64,000 bases of DNA, taken from NCBI RefSeq assembly GCF_037893015.1, contig NC_133665.1, positions 104,251,937 through 104,315,936 of the forward strand. The letters run 5' to 3'. Under the pieces are notes generated by a model. It was not told the DNA's origin. It worked only from the letters and a program-made list of their open reading frames with translations, and did no database searches. The DNA comes from Macrotis lagotis (lineage: Eukaryota; Chordata; Mammalia; Peramelemorphia; Peramelidae). Shown piece after piece: positions 1 through 11,100 of the stretch. The position numbers and the translations under genes were made by a program. How positions within the stretch are numbered: position 1 is the first letter of the stretch; each line of letters begins with the position of its first letter.

Positions 1-2139
1 TGACTTCACCATAACTCAACCAGGAGTTGGAGCCTCTGATGTGAGCAGATCACAAAGGATGATTCACAGTGTCGTTAAAGAGGCCCTTTGTTGGTGGGGT
101 AGGGCAGTGGGATCCTTTGTAAAAAGGAGTAAGTAGTCTGGTACCTTGACACTAGGAACATAGATTCCAAGTAACCTCACTACAAATCAGCAGTTAGAAA
201 TAGTACCATTTCTAGGCAGAGGAGGAGACATGTCAGGGAGAATCTGTATAAAGAGCTAAATAGGAGAAAATCCTATTTGGAATTCAGATCTCTAGGGTGA
301 AGGAAAAAAGGATGTGTTCTTACCTATGTAAAGGCCAGAATCAGGTCTAAGTCCTTTCTGTATTCTTTACTGCATAAATTAAAACCCAATTCTATTTGAG
401 ATTTCATGAGCCTATATGCTTTAATTTCAAGAAAACCTTGTGCCAGCAATGGAGAAGTATTGCTGACATTTCCACTCTACCTGGTAGAGGCAAAGAGAAG
501 TTTGGAGGTCCCCCAGTGTATCCTTTGTGTCACATGGGTTAATTCACTAAAACTGTCAAATCTTGTCACATGAAATGATGTCTGCTTATTTTTTTAAATT
601 GATTTTAAAGTAAAAAATAATGTACATTTATGAAGGGTTAATACCCATTCTGATCCTGGGCAAGGCCATATGCTGGTTCCCCCACCCAAGGTCTCTCATC
701 AACTTTGCATTAACTTGGTTATTTTTGCATGTGCCAGATACTCCCTCTAGGAACTAGCCATTCTTGGAGGTTGAATCCTGGGAGGGTTGGCTACCCGCCC
801 AGAGGTCCATTTAATTAATTTCAGAACTTTGGCCACGAAGTCTTCCCAGGTCATGCACGGCCTCTTCACATGGTCATGCGCATACTCTTCACATGTCCTG
901 GTTAAGAGCCAAAAAAAAAGCTTATATAAGCCTATTGGTGATGTGCCACCTTTGTCTGGGACCCCTTAAAATTCCTAACATTGGCCAGCCCCTTGGAGTT
1001 TCACCCATGGAAAGGACGCTTTGCCTGGGATATTTTCCCAATCACGACTCTGAAGGCTGTACCCTGGAACTCCCTAGCCTCTGTTGATTCAGATGCTGGT
1101 GCTCCCAATTGGTGATGTTTTCTTTTAATATCTTTATGTAGGCTTTGCTCTTCTTTTTATTATATTGGGACTTATTGATGACTTTTGCTGTAAAACTGAT
1201 TTATTTCTACCTGTTTTATAATCACTTTATTAAATATACTTTTTTGTTGGTGTGAACGTGTCATTTTGTAGGAGCAAATAAAAACCAAAACTCCTTAAGC
1301 AAACAATTTATCACAATTAAATATAGTTTTCTTAAGATTCAGTCCACTGTTCTAGCCTACTTCGATGTTTCATGATCCTAGTTCTGATATCCTTTCTCAC
1401 CCTATTTATTCACTGCATCCTTGGTCTTGCTGCAGTAGAAAGAAGCCTGGAGTCATATCTGGATTCTAATCCTGAGGCTGCCATTCACTCAGTGTGGGAG
1501 ATCTTAGGCAAATCACTTGCCCTCTCAGCTCCCAGCTATAATATTAAATTCTCTTGAAGGCTGCTCTCATCTCTGCAAGTACAATTCTGTGATTCCAAAT
1601 AGGCCTCCCAGCTTTGGATTAGCTATAAATTTGATCATGTTTTCTAATGCTTTTACCTAATGAAAAGAGCATTGAATTTGGAGTCAGATCACCTGAATTT
1701 CAGCTCTAGTTCTGCAGCTGATTTGGGTTTCAAATTCTTCCCCGTGTAAGGAGACGACACGAGAGGAGACGGTTAGGCTAGAAAATCTCTGAAGTCTCCT
1801 CTAGTTGTTAATCTATTACCCAGTGACTAGAGGTCTAAAAGGAAAAAAGTAACAGATTATATTATCAAGCATGAAGGACTGAAGGATAAATCCGACACTG
1901 CAAAGTTGGTTTAGCTGAATGGGTTCTCTAGGGAGGGACTGGGATGAGAAATGAAGCTAAAAAAGAGGTCAGGATTCCTTTAGGAAGGAAGTCCTGCTTC
2001 AAGTCCATCTATCACTGAAACCAGGCCACCTCTGACTTGAGACATCTTGGGTTACTCCAGACCCTGACACTATGGTTAGAAATCCCCAACACCCTTACCC
2101 AACCTCCCAATTTCTCTCTTCAGGACAGATGGAGGCTGA
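1..2139. other. Intergenic/repeat region left of CELSR3
   Basis: No exon recognised. A possible LTR lies at 631-1263 and a MIR-like piece at about 1660-1830. By human synteny SLC26A6 should begin just left of the window; none of its coding sequence is visible. Confidence 0.5.
631..1263 (+). mobile_element. Possible solo LTR of an endogenous retrovirus
   Basis: About 633 bp starting TG and ending CA, with a TATATAAG box near 923-930 and an ATTAAA-type poly(A) signal near 1230. This is an LTR-like order. Flanks TTTA/TTTT are only a weak target duplication. Family not identified. No internal viral region is seen. Confidence 0.35.
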
Positions 2140-2157
2140 AGCTGTTTTCTATAGAAG

Positions 2158-2163
2158 TTTATT
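2158..2163 (-). terminator. Candidate CELSR3 poly(A) signal AATAAA
   Basis: AATAAA on the minus strand, followed about 20-30 nt later by T-rich DNA. It is the first canonical signal I find downstream of the CELSR3 stop. Confidence 0.45.
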
Positions 2164-2685
2164 CCCAACCCCCTACCCAGGCTTTCACAATTTATACAGA
2201 TAGGGAAGTGGCTGCTGGGGGAGCAGGAGAGGGAAACAGCCTCTCCCTTCTGTGGCTGTCTACAGAATCGGAGACATGGAGGACAGTAGAGAGGGCAAGA
2301 TGTCAAGTAGAAAGAAGCTGACTCAGGATGTGAGCCCCCAACTCTGCCACTTATTAGCTTTTTTAACCACCCTATATGTTTCCTGTCCCTGCCCTCCATC
2401 ATAGAATGAGACTGTTGGATCCCCTGATCACAAAGGTCCTTTCCAGCTCTGAATAATATTTTCTGTTAGGGATCATTCAGATCTGGTTCCCCACTCCATC
2501 CTAGGACACAATCAACACTAGAGCAGGGGAGCAGGAAGGGGTGGCACAAAGGTGAGGTGAATGGGTGATTGGAATGTGGCTGGGAGGGGGATTTGGCACT
2601 CATAGGTGATGGAACTTTTAATCTCCTTGGCAAATGGTGTCCCTCCCCCAATTCTACACTGTCCTCTTCAAGAAGGAGCCTCCTT

Positions 2686-2838
2686 GGGGCAGCTAGGTGG
2701 TGCAGTGGATAGAGCACCGGCCCTGGAGTCAGGAGGACCTGAGTTCAAATCCAGTGTCAGACACTTAATAATTACCTAGCCGTGTGGCCTTGGGCAAGCC
2801 ACTTAACCCCATTGCCTAGCAAAAAACCGGAAAAAAAA
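2686..2838 (+). mobile_element. Marsupial tRNA-derived SINE (WSINE1/SINE1_MD type)
   Basis: GGGGCAGCTAGGTGG head, B box GTTCAAATCC and A-rich tail. A perfect 13-bp target duplication AAGGAGCCTCCTT lies at 2673-2685 and 2839-2851, so the copy is young. Confidence 0.92.
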
Positions 2839-3071
2839 AAGGAGCCTCCTTCCACTAAGGACAAAGATACCTTATCCCCCATGAGCCAGGGGTACAAATG
2901 TGTTGGGGTATTTTCAGTGATGTATGGAAGCAGGGTAGAATGAATGACCTTTGGGCTGATGGATGTTTACGGGAAGGGGCAAGAGCACAGCCCAGCTTGA
3001 GATCTAAGCTGGGGATTCTCACATTTTTGTTCTCCCCAATTCCTTGTGTCTTCCCTCCCTCCTTCCCTCAA

Positions 3072-3215
3072 CTGTAAACAAAGTAACTTGAAGTCCAAAA
3101 TTCCAAGTTGTAAACAAAGTAACAAAATTCAAAGAGCTTAATAGTAAATAAATTAAAAAAATTTCAAAGTTCCAAACTGTAAACAAAGTCCCGTAGTTCC
3201 AAAATGTAAACAAAA
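3072..3215. repeat. Short tandem repeat with forkhead-like GTAAACA motifs
   Basis: Degenerate repeats of about 30 bp with four GTAAACA cores (3073, 3110, 3179, 3206) and one GTAAATA (3143), interleaved with TTCCAAA-type spacers. Confidence 0.6.
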
Positions 3216-5123
3216 TAACAAAGTCCAAAATTACATACCATAAATAAAAAAACAATTTTATGAAAGAAGCCCTAATAAGTGTGTTTCCTCTTTTTAAGAA
3301 AATATAGAAGACAGGAAGAACTAAGTCACCAAAGGACTAAGCCTGAGGGTTTTCCTGTAAACATAGTTGGGGGAGGTAGTCGTCCCGTCTTGTACCCCAT
3401 CCAACCATAAACAGCCTTGGCAGAGGGGGTGGGAGGAAATGGAATGAGAAAATCAAACCACCCCATCCCAGGTTATTCATCCTTCCCTCCTGTCCAGTCT
3501 CTTAGGGAGGGAAGGAGAATCAGTCTCCTCCCTATCTCACTTTCAGAGTGTAGGGGTCTCCCATTTTGGGCAGTCCTGGGGGGCAGGAAGAGGACACCAT
3601 GGAATGTATCTGAATAAAGGCCTGGCACCCCTCCCCCAAGGGGGCAGAGCCCTCCCCCCCTCCCACCCCCCCACAATGGAGGAGGGCAAGCCTCACTCTG
3701 TAAACATTATGTCTGCTGTTTGAATAAATATTAAACTCCGCTTGGGCCCGGAGGGTTATAAGGCAGTAAATGGTGGGAACGGGGGTTAGGGTGACTCCAC
3801 AATACATACATACATGTAGCTTAGTATGGGGCCTGGGGACGGTCTGTGTTCATCACCCCCTCCACAAGCAGAGTCTGAGGACACACTCCTCCCTAACCTG
3901 AAGTTCAGTAAGTAGGGTCCTGGGGCAGGGGAGAAAAGGCTCAGTTCCGGGAAGGACTGAGGCATCTCCTCAGCCCAGGAAGGAAGCCCCCCATCAATTT
4001 CTGTCCTGGAAAGAGCAGACTCTAGGGGTCTGGGCATATTCTCCTCCAGAGGAGTTTGGCTCTCAGGCCACTAGAGAAGAAAATAAAATAGGAAGTAATG
4101 GTTCAAAAAAACAAAAATCTTATGAACAACAAAGTACATGTGTGGAAGGGGAGACAGAAAGGTTGGACACACCTCATCCCCACCCTCTTCTGATGAAAGG
4201 AAAAAGACTGAAGGGGGAGGCTTCCTTTGCAGGGAACTCAGCCTCCAGGGTAGACTCTGAAGAGGAAAGGGAGAGCCCCGAAAGGGCAGGATAGGAGTGG
4301 ACTGGCAGAAGAGGAGTATAATGAGAAGGGCCTTGAATTTGTAGCCAGAAGATGTGGATTCAAATCCTGACTTTGCCACTATATAACTGATCTGTGTGAG
4401 CTGAAGCAAATCACCTTCCCTCTAGTTAAAATAGGAGGGTGAAATCAGATGATCTCTAAGGTCCCTTCTCAGTTCCATGTTGACCATATGCTATGGTGGA
4501 GCTTGGGAGGAAGGGTATGTGAAAGACTTCACGGAGTAAGAGAAAAGGGGAAGACTGATGGGGCTGAAGAAAGATAATTGGCACCAAGGAACAGGAAGAG
4601 GGGGGTTAAATGCAGAAAGGTGGAGGGTAATGGAGCCTTAGGGATGGATGGAGGGAGACCACAGACCCTGCTAGCTCCTCACTCTGTCCCAACCCAACCA
4701 CTTTTCCCCAGACCAGACCAGCTCAACCTAGCCCAGGGAAGTCATGGGACAGAAAAGCTTAAAAATAAGGATAGATATCTTTCTCTCTGATTACAAAGGT
4801 ACAAAATATATAAAAAGTCCTCCTAGGCCCTGGGCCCTTCCCAAACACGCACCAGCATGCACACTCATGCACATACAGTGCCCAAGTGTTACGGAAAGGA
4901 ATATCCAGTTTGGGATGGGCCAGTGGATCCCCTCTTCTCACAAGAAAGTGGGTCTGAATGTAGGAGAAGGGGAAGGAATCTTGACTCTCCCAGACTCTCC
5001 TCTTGTCAAATCCAGGGCTGGTAGATAGGAGAACCCCCAAACTTGTGTTGGAGATATCTGATCTGTCTGTACCACCCTTCAAATCTTCTGCTCTTTCATT
5101 CCTCCTCTGCCATTGTCTGCTTC

Positions 5124-5151
5124 TCAGGAATGACCCTCACTTCTGGTGACT
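5124..5151 (-). CDS. CELSR3: CELSR3 exon 35: final nine codons and stop
   Basis: The acceptor is TTTGCAG|AGTCACC. With the two bases carried from exon 34 it reads E-VTRSEGHS-stop (TGA at 5126-5124), matching the remembered human end EVPRSEGHS. It lies 3.3 kb downstream of exon 34 and is too short for ORF scans. Confidence 0.9.
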
Positions 5152-8100
5152 CTGCAAAGATAGGAGTCAAAAAGGTGAAAAAAGGTTAGAAATTTCACAG
5201 GGTCAAATCTCATTAGTCATATGTGATATCAAGCAAAGATCATTGATCAATGGTTGAAGTCAGGAGAAGGACAAACAAAATAATGCCATAAGAATGTAAT
5301 GAAATATTAAGTCAAAGAAATAGTGAAATGGACAGTTCCACAAGAAACTGTGAAGACTTATATGAACTGATGCAGAGTAGAGTTAGCAGAACCAGAATAA
5401 ATTTTACAATAACAACACTAAAAAGAAAAACATTTTGAAAGACTTTTTTGTTTGACTATACATGTTTCTAATGGGTTTTGTTTTTATTGCTTTCTCAACA
5501 GAGGAGGAGAAAAAGATGAGAGGGAGACTTTGTAGCTGAAAATAAAAGTGAATTTTAAAAGAGAAGCATAATTTGAGAATTCTGATCATGCAATAATACA
5601 CCACAATTCCAGCATACTAAAGATTAGGCATGCTACCCCACTCTTGACAGAAGTAGAGGGACTCAAAATGCAGAATGATAGATTTTTGGACATGGCCAAT
5701 GAGGAAATTTGCTTTGACTATACATATCTCTTGCCTATTTTCTTTTTCTATCTTCCTTTCAATCATTCATTATTTTCTTTTAGTTTTTGTTCAATGGTAG
5801 GATGGCAGGAGGGGATGTGAGAAAGTAAGAATGGCGGCCGGGGAGGGGGGAGCCTGTTGAATGAAAAACTAAATCTAAAGAAAAGATTAGTGGAAGTGAC
5901 TAATGAAGTCACTGGCAAGGAGACAAAGGCTGGTGAGCTTGCTTCTTGCTCCCCAGTAAATCTAAAGGCCCCTCTATTCTCTCACCTCTTCTAATGTGGA
6001 AGCCTTGTCATGGTCTTCCCTTCACCAGTGTCAGTGTCCCATTTTGGGGAGCACTCCAAGCTTTGTTTTGGATCCCTCTTCTCTCCTTTCTCTAGACTCT
6101 CTCCTGATGGCGTCATTAATTCATATAAGTAGGTGAAACTATCGCCTCTATAGAGATGGCTCTCAGACATATATACTCCATCCTATTCTTTAGAGTTCCA
6201 GGCCTGACTTTCCAACTGCCTGAAGGTCTGAAAAGCATTTGACACGTTCTGTATCATGATCCTATCACTAAAAGCTTCCCTTGCATGGTGCGCACCCTAA
6301 CTGGAACTCATTACCCTTAACTTACCTCTTTTCTCAGCTTTCTATTTTCTGTAATCTCCAAGTCTCCTAACTCTTCCCTCTCCCCCCACCCTCCCCATAT
6401 TCAGTAATTTCCTATTATTAACACCCAAATATCCCCTAGAATTATAAAACTTCAAGATAGAAATAGAATTCAGAAGGCATCCAGTCTAAATTGTTACTGG
6501 GCAGAAATCATCTCTATACCTAATCTTCACCTGGAGACTTCCAATGAGAGGAGATTGCCCCCTCCCTACCAAACTCCCAAGGTTGTCCATTTATTTCCAT
6601 TTTGGAAATCTATAATTATGAGGAAGTTATTCCTTCTAAGGAACTGAACCACTTCCCTCCCACATACTCCTAACAACATCTACTCACTGCCCTTTGGGGC
6701 TACACAGAACAATCCTCCCAGAATCTCATCCCTGGAAGAGACTGGAGGGATCATTCAGCTCAATCTATACCTGACCTACAATTTCTCTGCAGCATCCCCA
6801 AAAAGTGGTTATCCAGATTTTTCTTGCAAGTAAGCCCACGGGGAGGCTAGGTGGCACAATGGATAGAGCACCAGCCTTGGAGTCAGGAGTACCTGGGTTC
6901 AAATCTGGCCTCAGACACTTAATAATTACCTAGCCATGTGGCCTTGGGCAAGCCACTTAACCCCATTGCCTTGGGGAAAAAAAAATCTAAAAATAAAAAG
7001 TAAGCCCACTTCCACTTAGCAAGTTTTTCCTGCATTAAGCTTAAAACTGCTGGTATTGGAGTTCTTCTCTCAGGGGCCAAGTACAGAAAATCCAATCCCT
7101 TTTCTGTCAAGTGGCCTTCCCAACACTGGAAGGAATCTTATCTTTCTCCTGTAGGCTTGGTCTTCTCAAAGCTAAACATTCCAAAGTCATCCAACTAATT
7201 ATCCTCAAATAACAGCTCAGGGTCTTCCAGTCAGTACCTTCACCTGTTCACATAGTTTACTTGGTTCAATATCCTTTCTAAAATATGGCATTCAGCTCTG
7301 CATACTTCACTAGATGAGACCTGAAAAGGGCAGGACATGGCAAAGCCATTCCCTCCCTCAGTCTGGACACTCTGTGGATCTTAACGCAGCCTGCAACTCT
7401 CAGAGGTTTGCTGGATTGCCTTATCTCACTGTTGTTTCCCATGAAGCTTTAAGTTCCTTACATCCTACCTACCCCACCCCAATTAGATATAGACCTTTTT
7501 GAGTTGTGACTTTGTCCTCCAATATGTTAACTACCCCTACCCCAGCTTTCTGCCATCTATGAATCTGAGCAGCAGGCATCTGTGCCTATGAAGACTATAT
7601 TTTGGATCCTGGAGATTCCACCTGTTCCATGTCTACCTAATAGTATCATCATCTAGCCCTCATTTGATCATCTTGTTCAGAGTCAGCATGAGTGACTGTC
7701 ATCTCTCCTCCCCTTCTGCCACCCCCCGACCCTGTGCTGAGGTTAGGCCCTCATTTCTTCTAACACAGATTACTATCATTTTTTTTTAGGTTTTTGCAAG
7801 GCAAATGGGGTTAAGTGGCTTGCCCAAGGCCACACGGCTAGGTAATTATTAAGTGTCTGAGAACGGATTTGAACCCAGGTACTCCTGACTCCAGGGCCGG
7901 TGCTTTATCCACTGCGCCACCTAGCCACCCCCTATAATATCATCTTAATCAGGTTCCTGCTTCTGGTCTCTCCTCCCTCTGACCCATCCTTCGCAGTTGC
8001 CAAAACAATCTTCCCTATGCATCATTTTTACTGAAATTTCCCTAATTGAAAATTTTTAGTTAGTTCCTATTTCTTAATCTAAAATTCTCAATTTGGTCCC

Positions 8101-11100
8101 ATATCCACCTTTTTCTCCCCCTTCAAGTACCTTGTGGTATATGTTGCTGCTCTCCAGCTACAGTCTAGACCATAGCATAGATTGGCTTATATTGTCAGTT
8201 AACTTTTCAAACACGGATTTTATTTGCTCTGCTAAAGTCACAAGGATCCCTTCTCATTCTTTTGTTTCCCTGGCAGCAGCACTGATGTTTACTTAGGCCT
8301 GAGCCCAAGCATATATGCATATAGCAAGGCATCCATCCATAAATCCCTTTAGAAGGGAGGAATGGAGATGGGGTGGTGGGTGACTGTATGGATGGAGAGA
8401 TGCACACAATGGTTCGATGTACTCTTGGTCCCCTACTTACTCTGAGTCTGGCGACAACTCTGAGATACTATGGGATGTAGCTGAGCGAGGTGTGGAGTGC
8501 CCTGGTGCTGAGGCTGTGGCAGAAGGCGTAGCGGTGGTGTGAGGGCCCGAAGGCGTGCTGGAAGACTGCACAGAGGAGGAGAGAGCTGAGGAGTTGAAGG
8601 AGGCCAGAATGGAGGAGAGGATGTCCAACTGTTCAGTGGAAGGGGGCCTGCTAGGACAAGCCGCCACATTCTCCCTTGACGGGAGCCGCCTAGGGAGTGG
8701 TTCCAGGTTCTCCCTTGATGGATGTCGACAGGGCCTCACATCCAGCTGTTCTGGAGAGTTTGAGCTCCTAGCTAAACAATCCAGTTGTTCCCGAGACCTC
8801 TGACTTGTAGGCAACAGTTGGTCTCTGGAGCCCCTGAGGTGGGGCAGTGGGCTTGGCCACTCCTGAGATGCCCCAGAGTCCAAGGGCTCCCGGGACCCAA
8901 ACCGGGTGGCCAGGGTATCTAGATGGTCCCTAGGTGGTTGCCTTCGAGGCAGCGTGCTCCCCCGGAACTTTGGCTCTGGGCCACCAAGACAGGCTTCTAG
9001 ATGTTCCCAGGAGCCATGTCGGCTGCTGGAGCTCTCCAGATGTTCCCGGGTGCCATGCCGACTGAGAATGGTCTCCAGATGTTCCTGGGAGCCATGTCGA
9101 CTCGGTATAGTCTCCAGATGCTCCCGGGAGGCATGGCGGCTAGGGATAGTCTCCAGGTGTTCCCGGGAGGTATGGCAGCTAGAGACCCTCTCCAACTGTT
9201 CCCGGGAACCATGGCGACTAGTAGAGTACATAGGAAGAGGGGTGGCCTCTTCCAGCTGTTCCCGAGACATCTGCCTACGAAGCAGCAGGTCCAACTGTTC
9301 TCGAGAGGAGTAGCGACTAGTTGGCTGGGAAAGGCTACCTGTGCCAGAGTAGATGCGGCCATAGGAGGCAGCTGGTACTGCCCGGTGGCCCAATGTAGAA
9401 GACCGGTACCAGGACAGCTCAGGAGCCCCTCGAGCACTGGTGGAAGGCAGCCCATGTAGGGCCAATGGGTATTGTAGTCTGTTCTTCAGTATACCTGAGG
9501 ATGGAAAGCTAGTGACAGCTGGGGAAGGGGGGTGGGGAGACAAATATGCCAAAGGGACAAAAGGGCTGGGTCCAGAAGGTCACTTGAGAGGGTCAATCAT
9601 TCCTTCAAAGGCAATCTGGAAGAAGCCACTTTCAGGGAATGGAAAAAGAGGTTTCAGAAACATTATGAGAATCTCAATGGTCTTCAGAGGTACATCTGAT
9701 GGGGTATCCGAGAGGTTTCTGAGGAAAGTGTCTTAGGGCAATAGAAGGGAAGATTTGGGACTCTAAAGTCTGGAACTTTTAGTGCTAAGAATTTAGGGTG
9801 AGGAGACCCAAGGATCCTAAGGGAAATATCAAATCTAAGAAATCTCAAGAAAAGTCTAGAGATTGTGCTTCCAACCCCCTTTGGAAGTTGATCTTGAGAG
9901 GGAGGGTTGTTACTAAGAGAGTATAGGGGAATGTGTGTGGGATTTGGGGGAAATCTGAGGGAGTTCCAAAGGAAGGGTCTAGGTGTTTGGTCTAAGATCC
10001 CATGGAGAAAGTCTTTGGAAAATACTAGTTCCAAATCTTAGAGCCAATCTGTAGGAATCCTGAGGTAAATGGGGTAGAAGGTTGAGAGAAAGGTCTAAGG
10101 GTCACAGCAGCAGATGGATCTGGTAGGAAGATAATAAGAAAATGGGAGGGTTCATCTTACCTTTCCTCTGTCGCTGAGTGTGGCTGAGCTGGGTATGGCC
10201 AATTGTGTTCTCATCCCCACTGGTCAGTGCCAGTTCAGTCTGGTTATTGTTGGCTGCATCCTTGCTAGTATCCAACCCCAGGCGACGCTCAGATCCCCAG
10301 GTCTGCAGCGAGCAGGGATGCACCTCACAATCCCCAAGGGCCGGCCAATAGGACAGTAGGTCATTACCATCCACATCTGCAGATGGGGATTTGGGTTACA
10401 CTCTGACCAACACTTCCTCATGACCTGACAGATCCCCCAGTCATGAGTAGAGCTCAGCTAAGAGAAGCCAAGTCAGAGAGGATAAACAATAGTCCCAGAT
10501 TGGGATGGCCAGAGAGGCCACTTAAAAATTCTATCAATAGTACCAAGGGTGACAGGAGGGAGGGAAACGAAGGGGAAAGGACAGGGGAGTGTGGGAGAGG
10601 AGAAATGAAACTAATAAACTTGCTTGTTCTTATAACTGATTTGCGGGAGTTCAGAGCATCTGGCAATCAAAGACATTAGCTTGGGAAGCCTGTGGGAAGC
10701 ATTTGGGAGTCAGTGGGGCCACATTGGGGACCCTGTAGAGGGAGGCCAGAGGTCACCTTTGGGAGTGCTGCTGACTGGGTGAGTGAGGAGCCGTTCACTG
10801 TGGGCTGCCCGTCGAAGAGGGTGTTGGAATCGGCCACGGGGACGGACATTCTCCTCGCTCTCTGAGGATGGGATGGACAAGCTGCGATCTTCTTCCAGGG
10901 ACAGGTCACTGTCTGAGTCTGAGTCCATGCCTGGGGAACAGTGGACATCAGAAGTGACAAATGGAGAACGGGGCTGGAACAGACTTGGAAGACTAGGATT
11001 AAGAGGGAACTGGTCAGAGGTACCCAGAAAAAATGGCATTCTCAGTGTTGCTTGGGCTCTCTCAGATCTGCTTCTGAACAATGAGCATTCAAATTACAAA

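Larger units (their letters stand above)
2140..5123 (-). other. CELSR3: CELSR3 3' UTR (extent inferred)
   Basis: From the stop to the first clear minus-strand AATAAA (plus-strand TTTATT at 2158-2163). Several stretches look non-repetitive, for example 3600-4900. A FOX-motif tandem repeat (3072-3215) and one SINE (2686-2838) lie inside it. An MIR-like piece lies at about 4320-4480. A shorter UTR using a non-canonical signal is possible. Confidence 0.5.
5152..8440. other. CELSR3 intron 34
   Basis: Holds L1 3'-end remnants (5210-5870), an L2-like stretch (5970-6430), two SINEs and otherwise unrecognised sequence (6430-6830, 7010-7770, 7935-8430). No additional exon was recognised. Confidence 0.7.

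Noticed and set aside
1-2139. First exons of SLC26A6 expected from human synteny
   Set aside because: No reading frame resembling the SLC26A6 N-terminus was found on the minus strand; the gene probably starts beyond the left edge.
2686-2838. tRNA gene, because A and B boxes are present
   Set aside because: The sequence belongs to the dispersed SINE family with an A-rich tail and target duplications; no cloverleaf acceptor stem is evident.
8437-8440. TAA directly after SPDSE as the CELSR3 stop codon
   Set aside because: It lies in a strong GTAAGT donor, and a phase-matched exon encoding VTRSEGHS, like the human end, exists at 5151-5124.
8555-9459. Plus-strand open frames opposite exon 34
   Set aside because: Antisense shadows of the 39-bp repeat; the repeat unit keeps every frame open.
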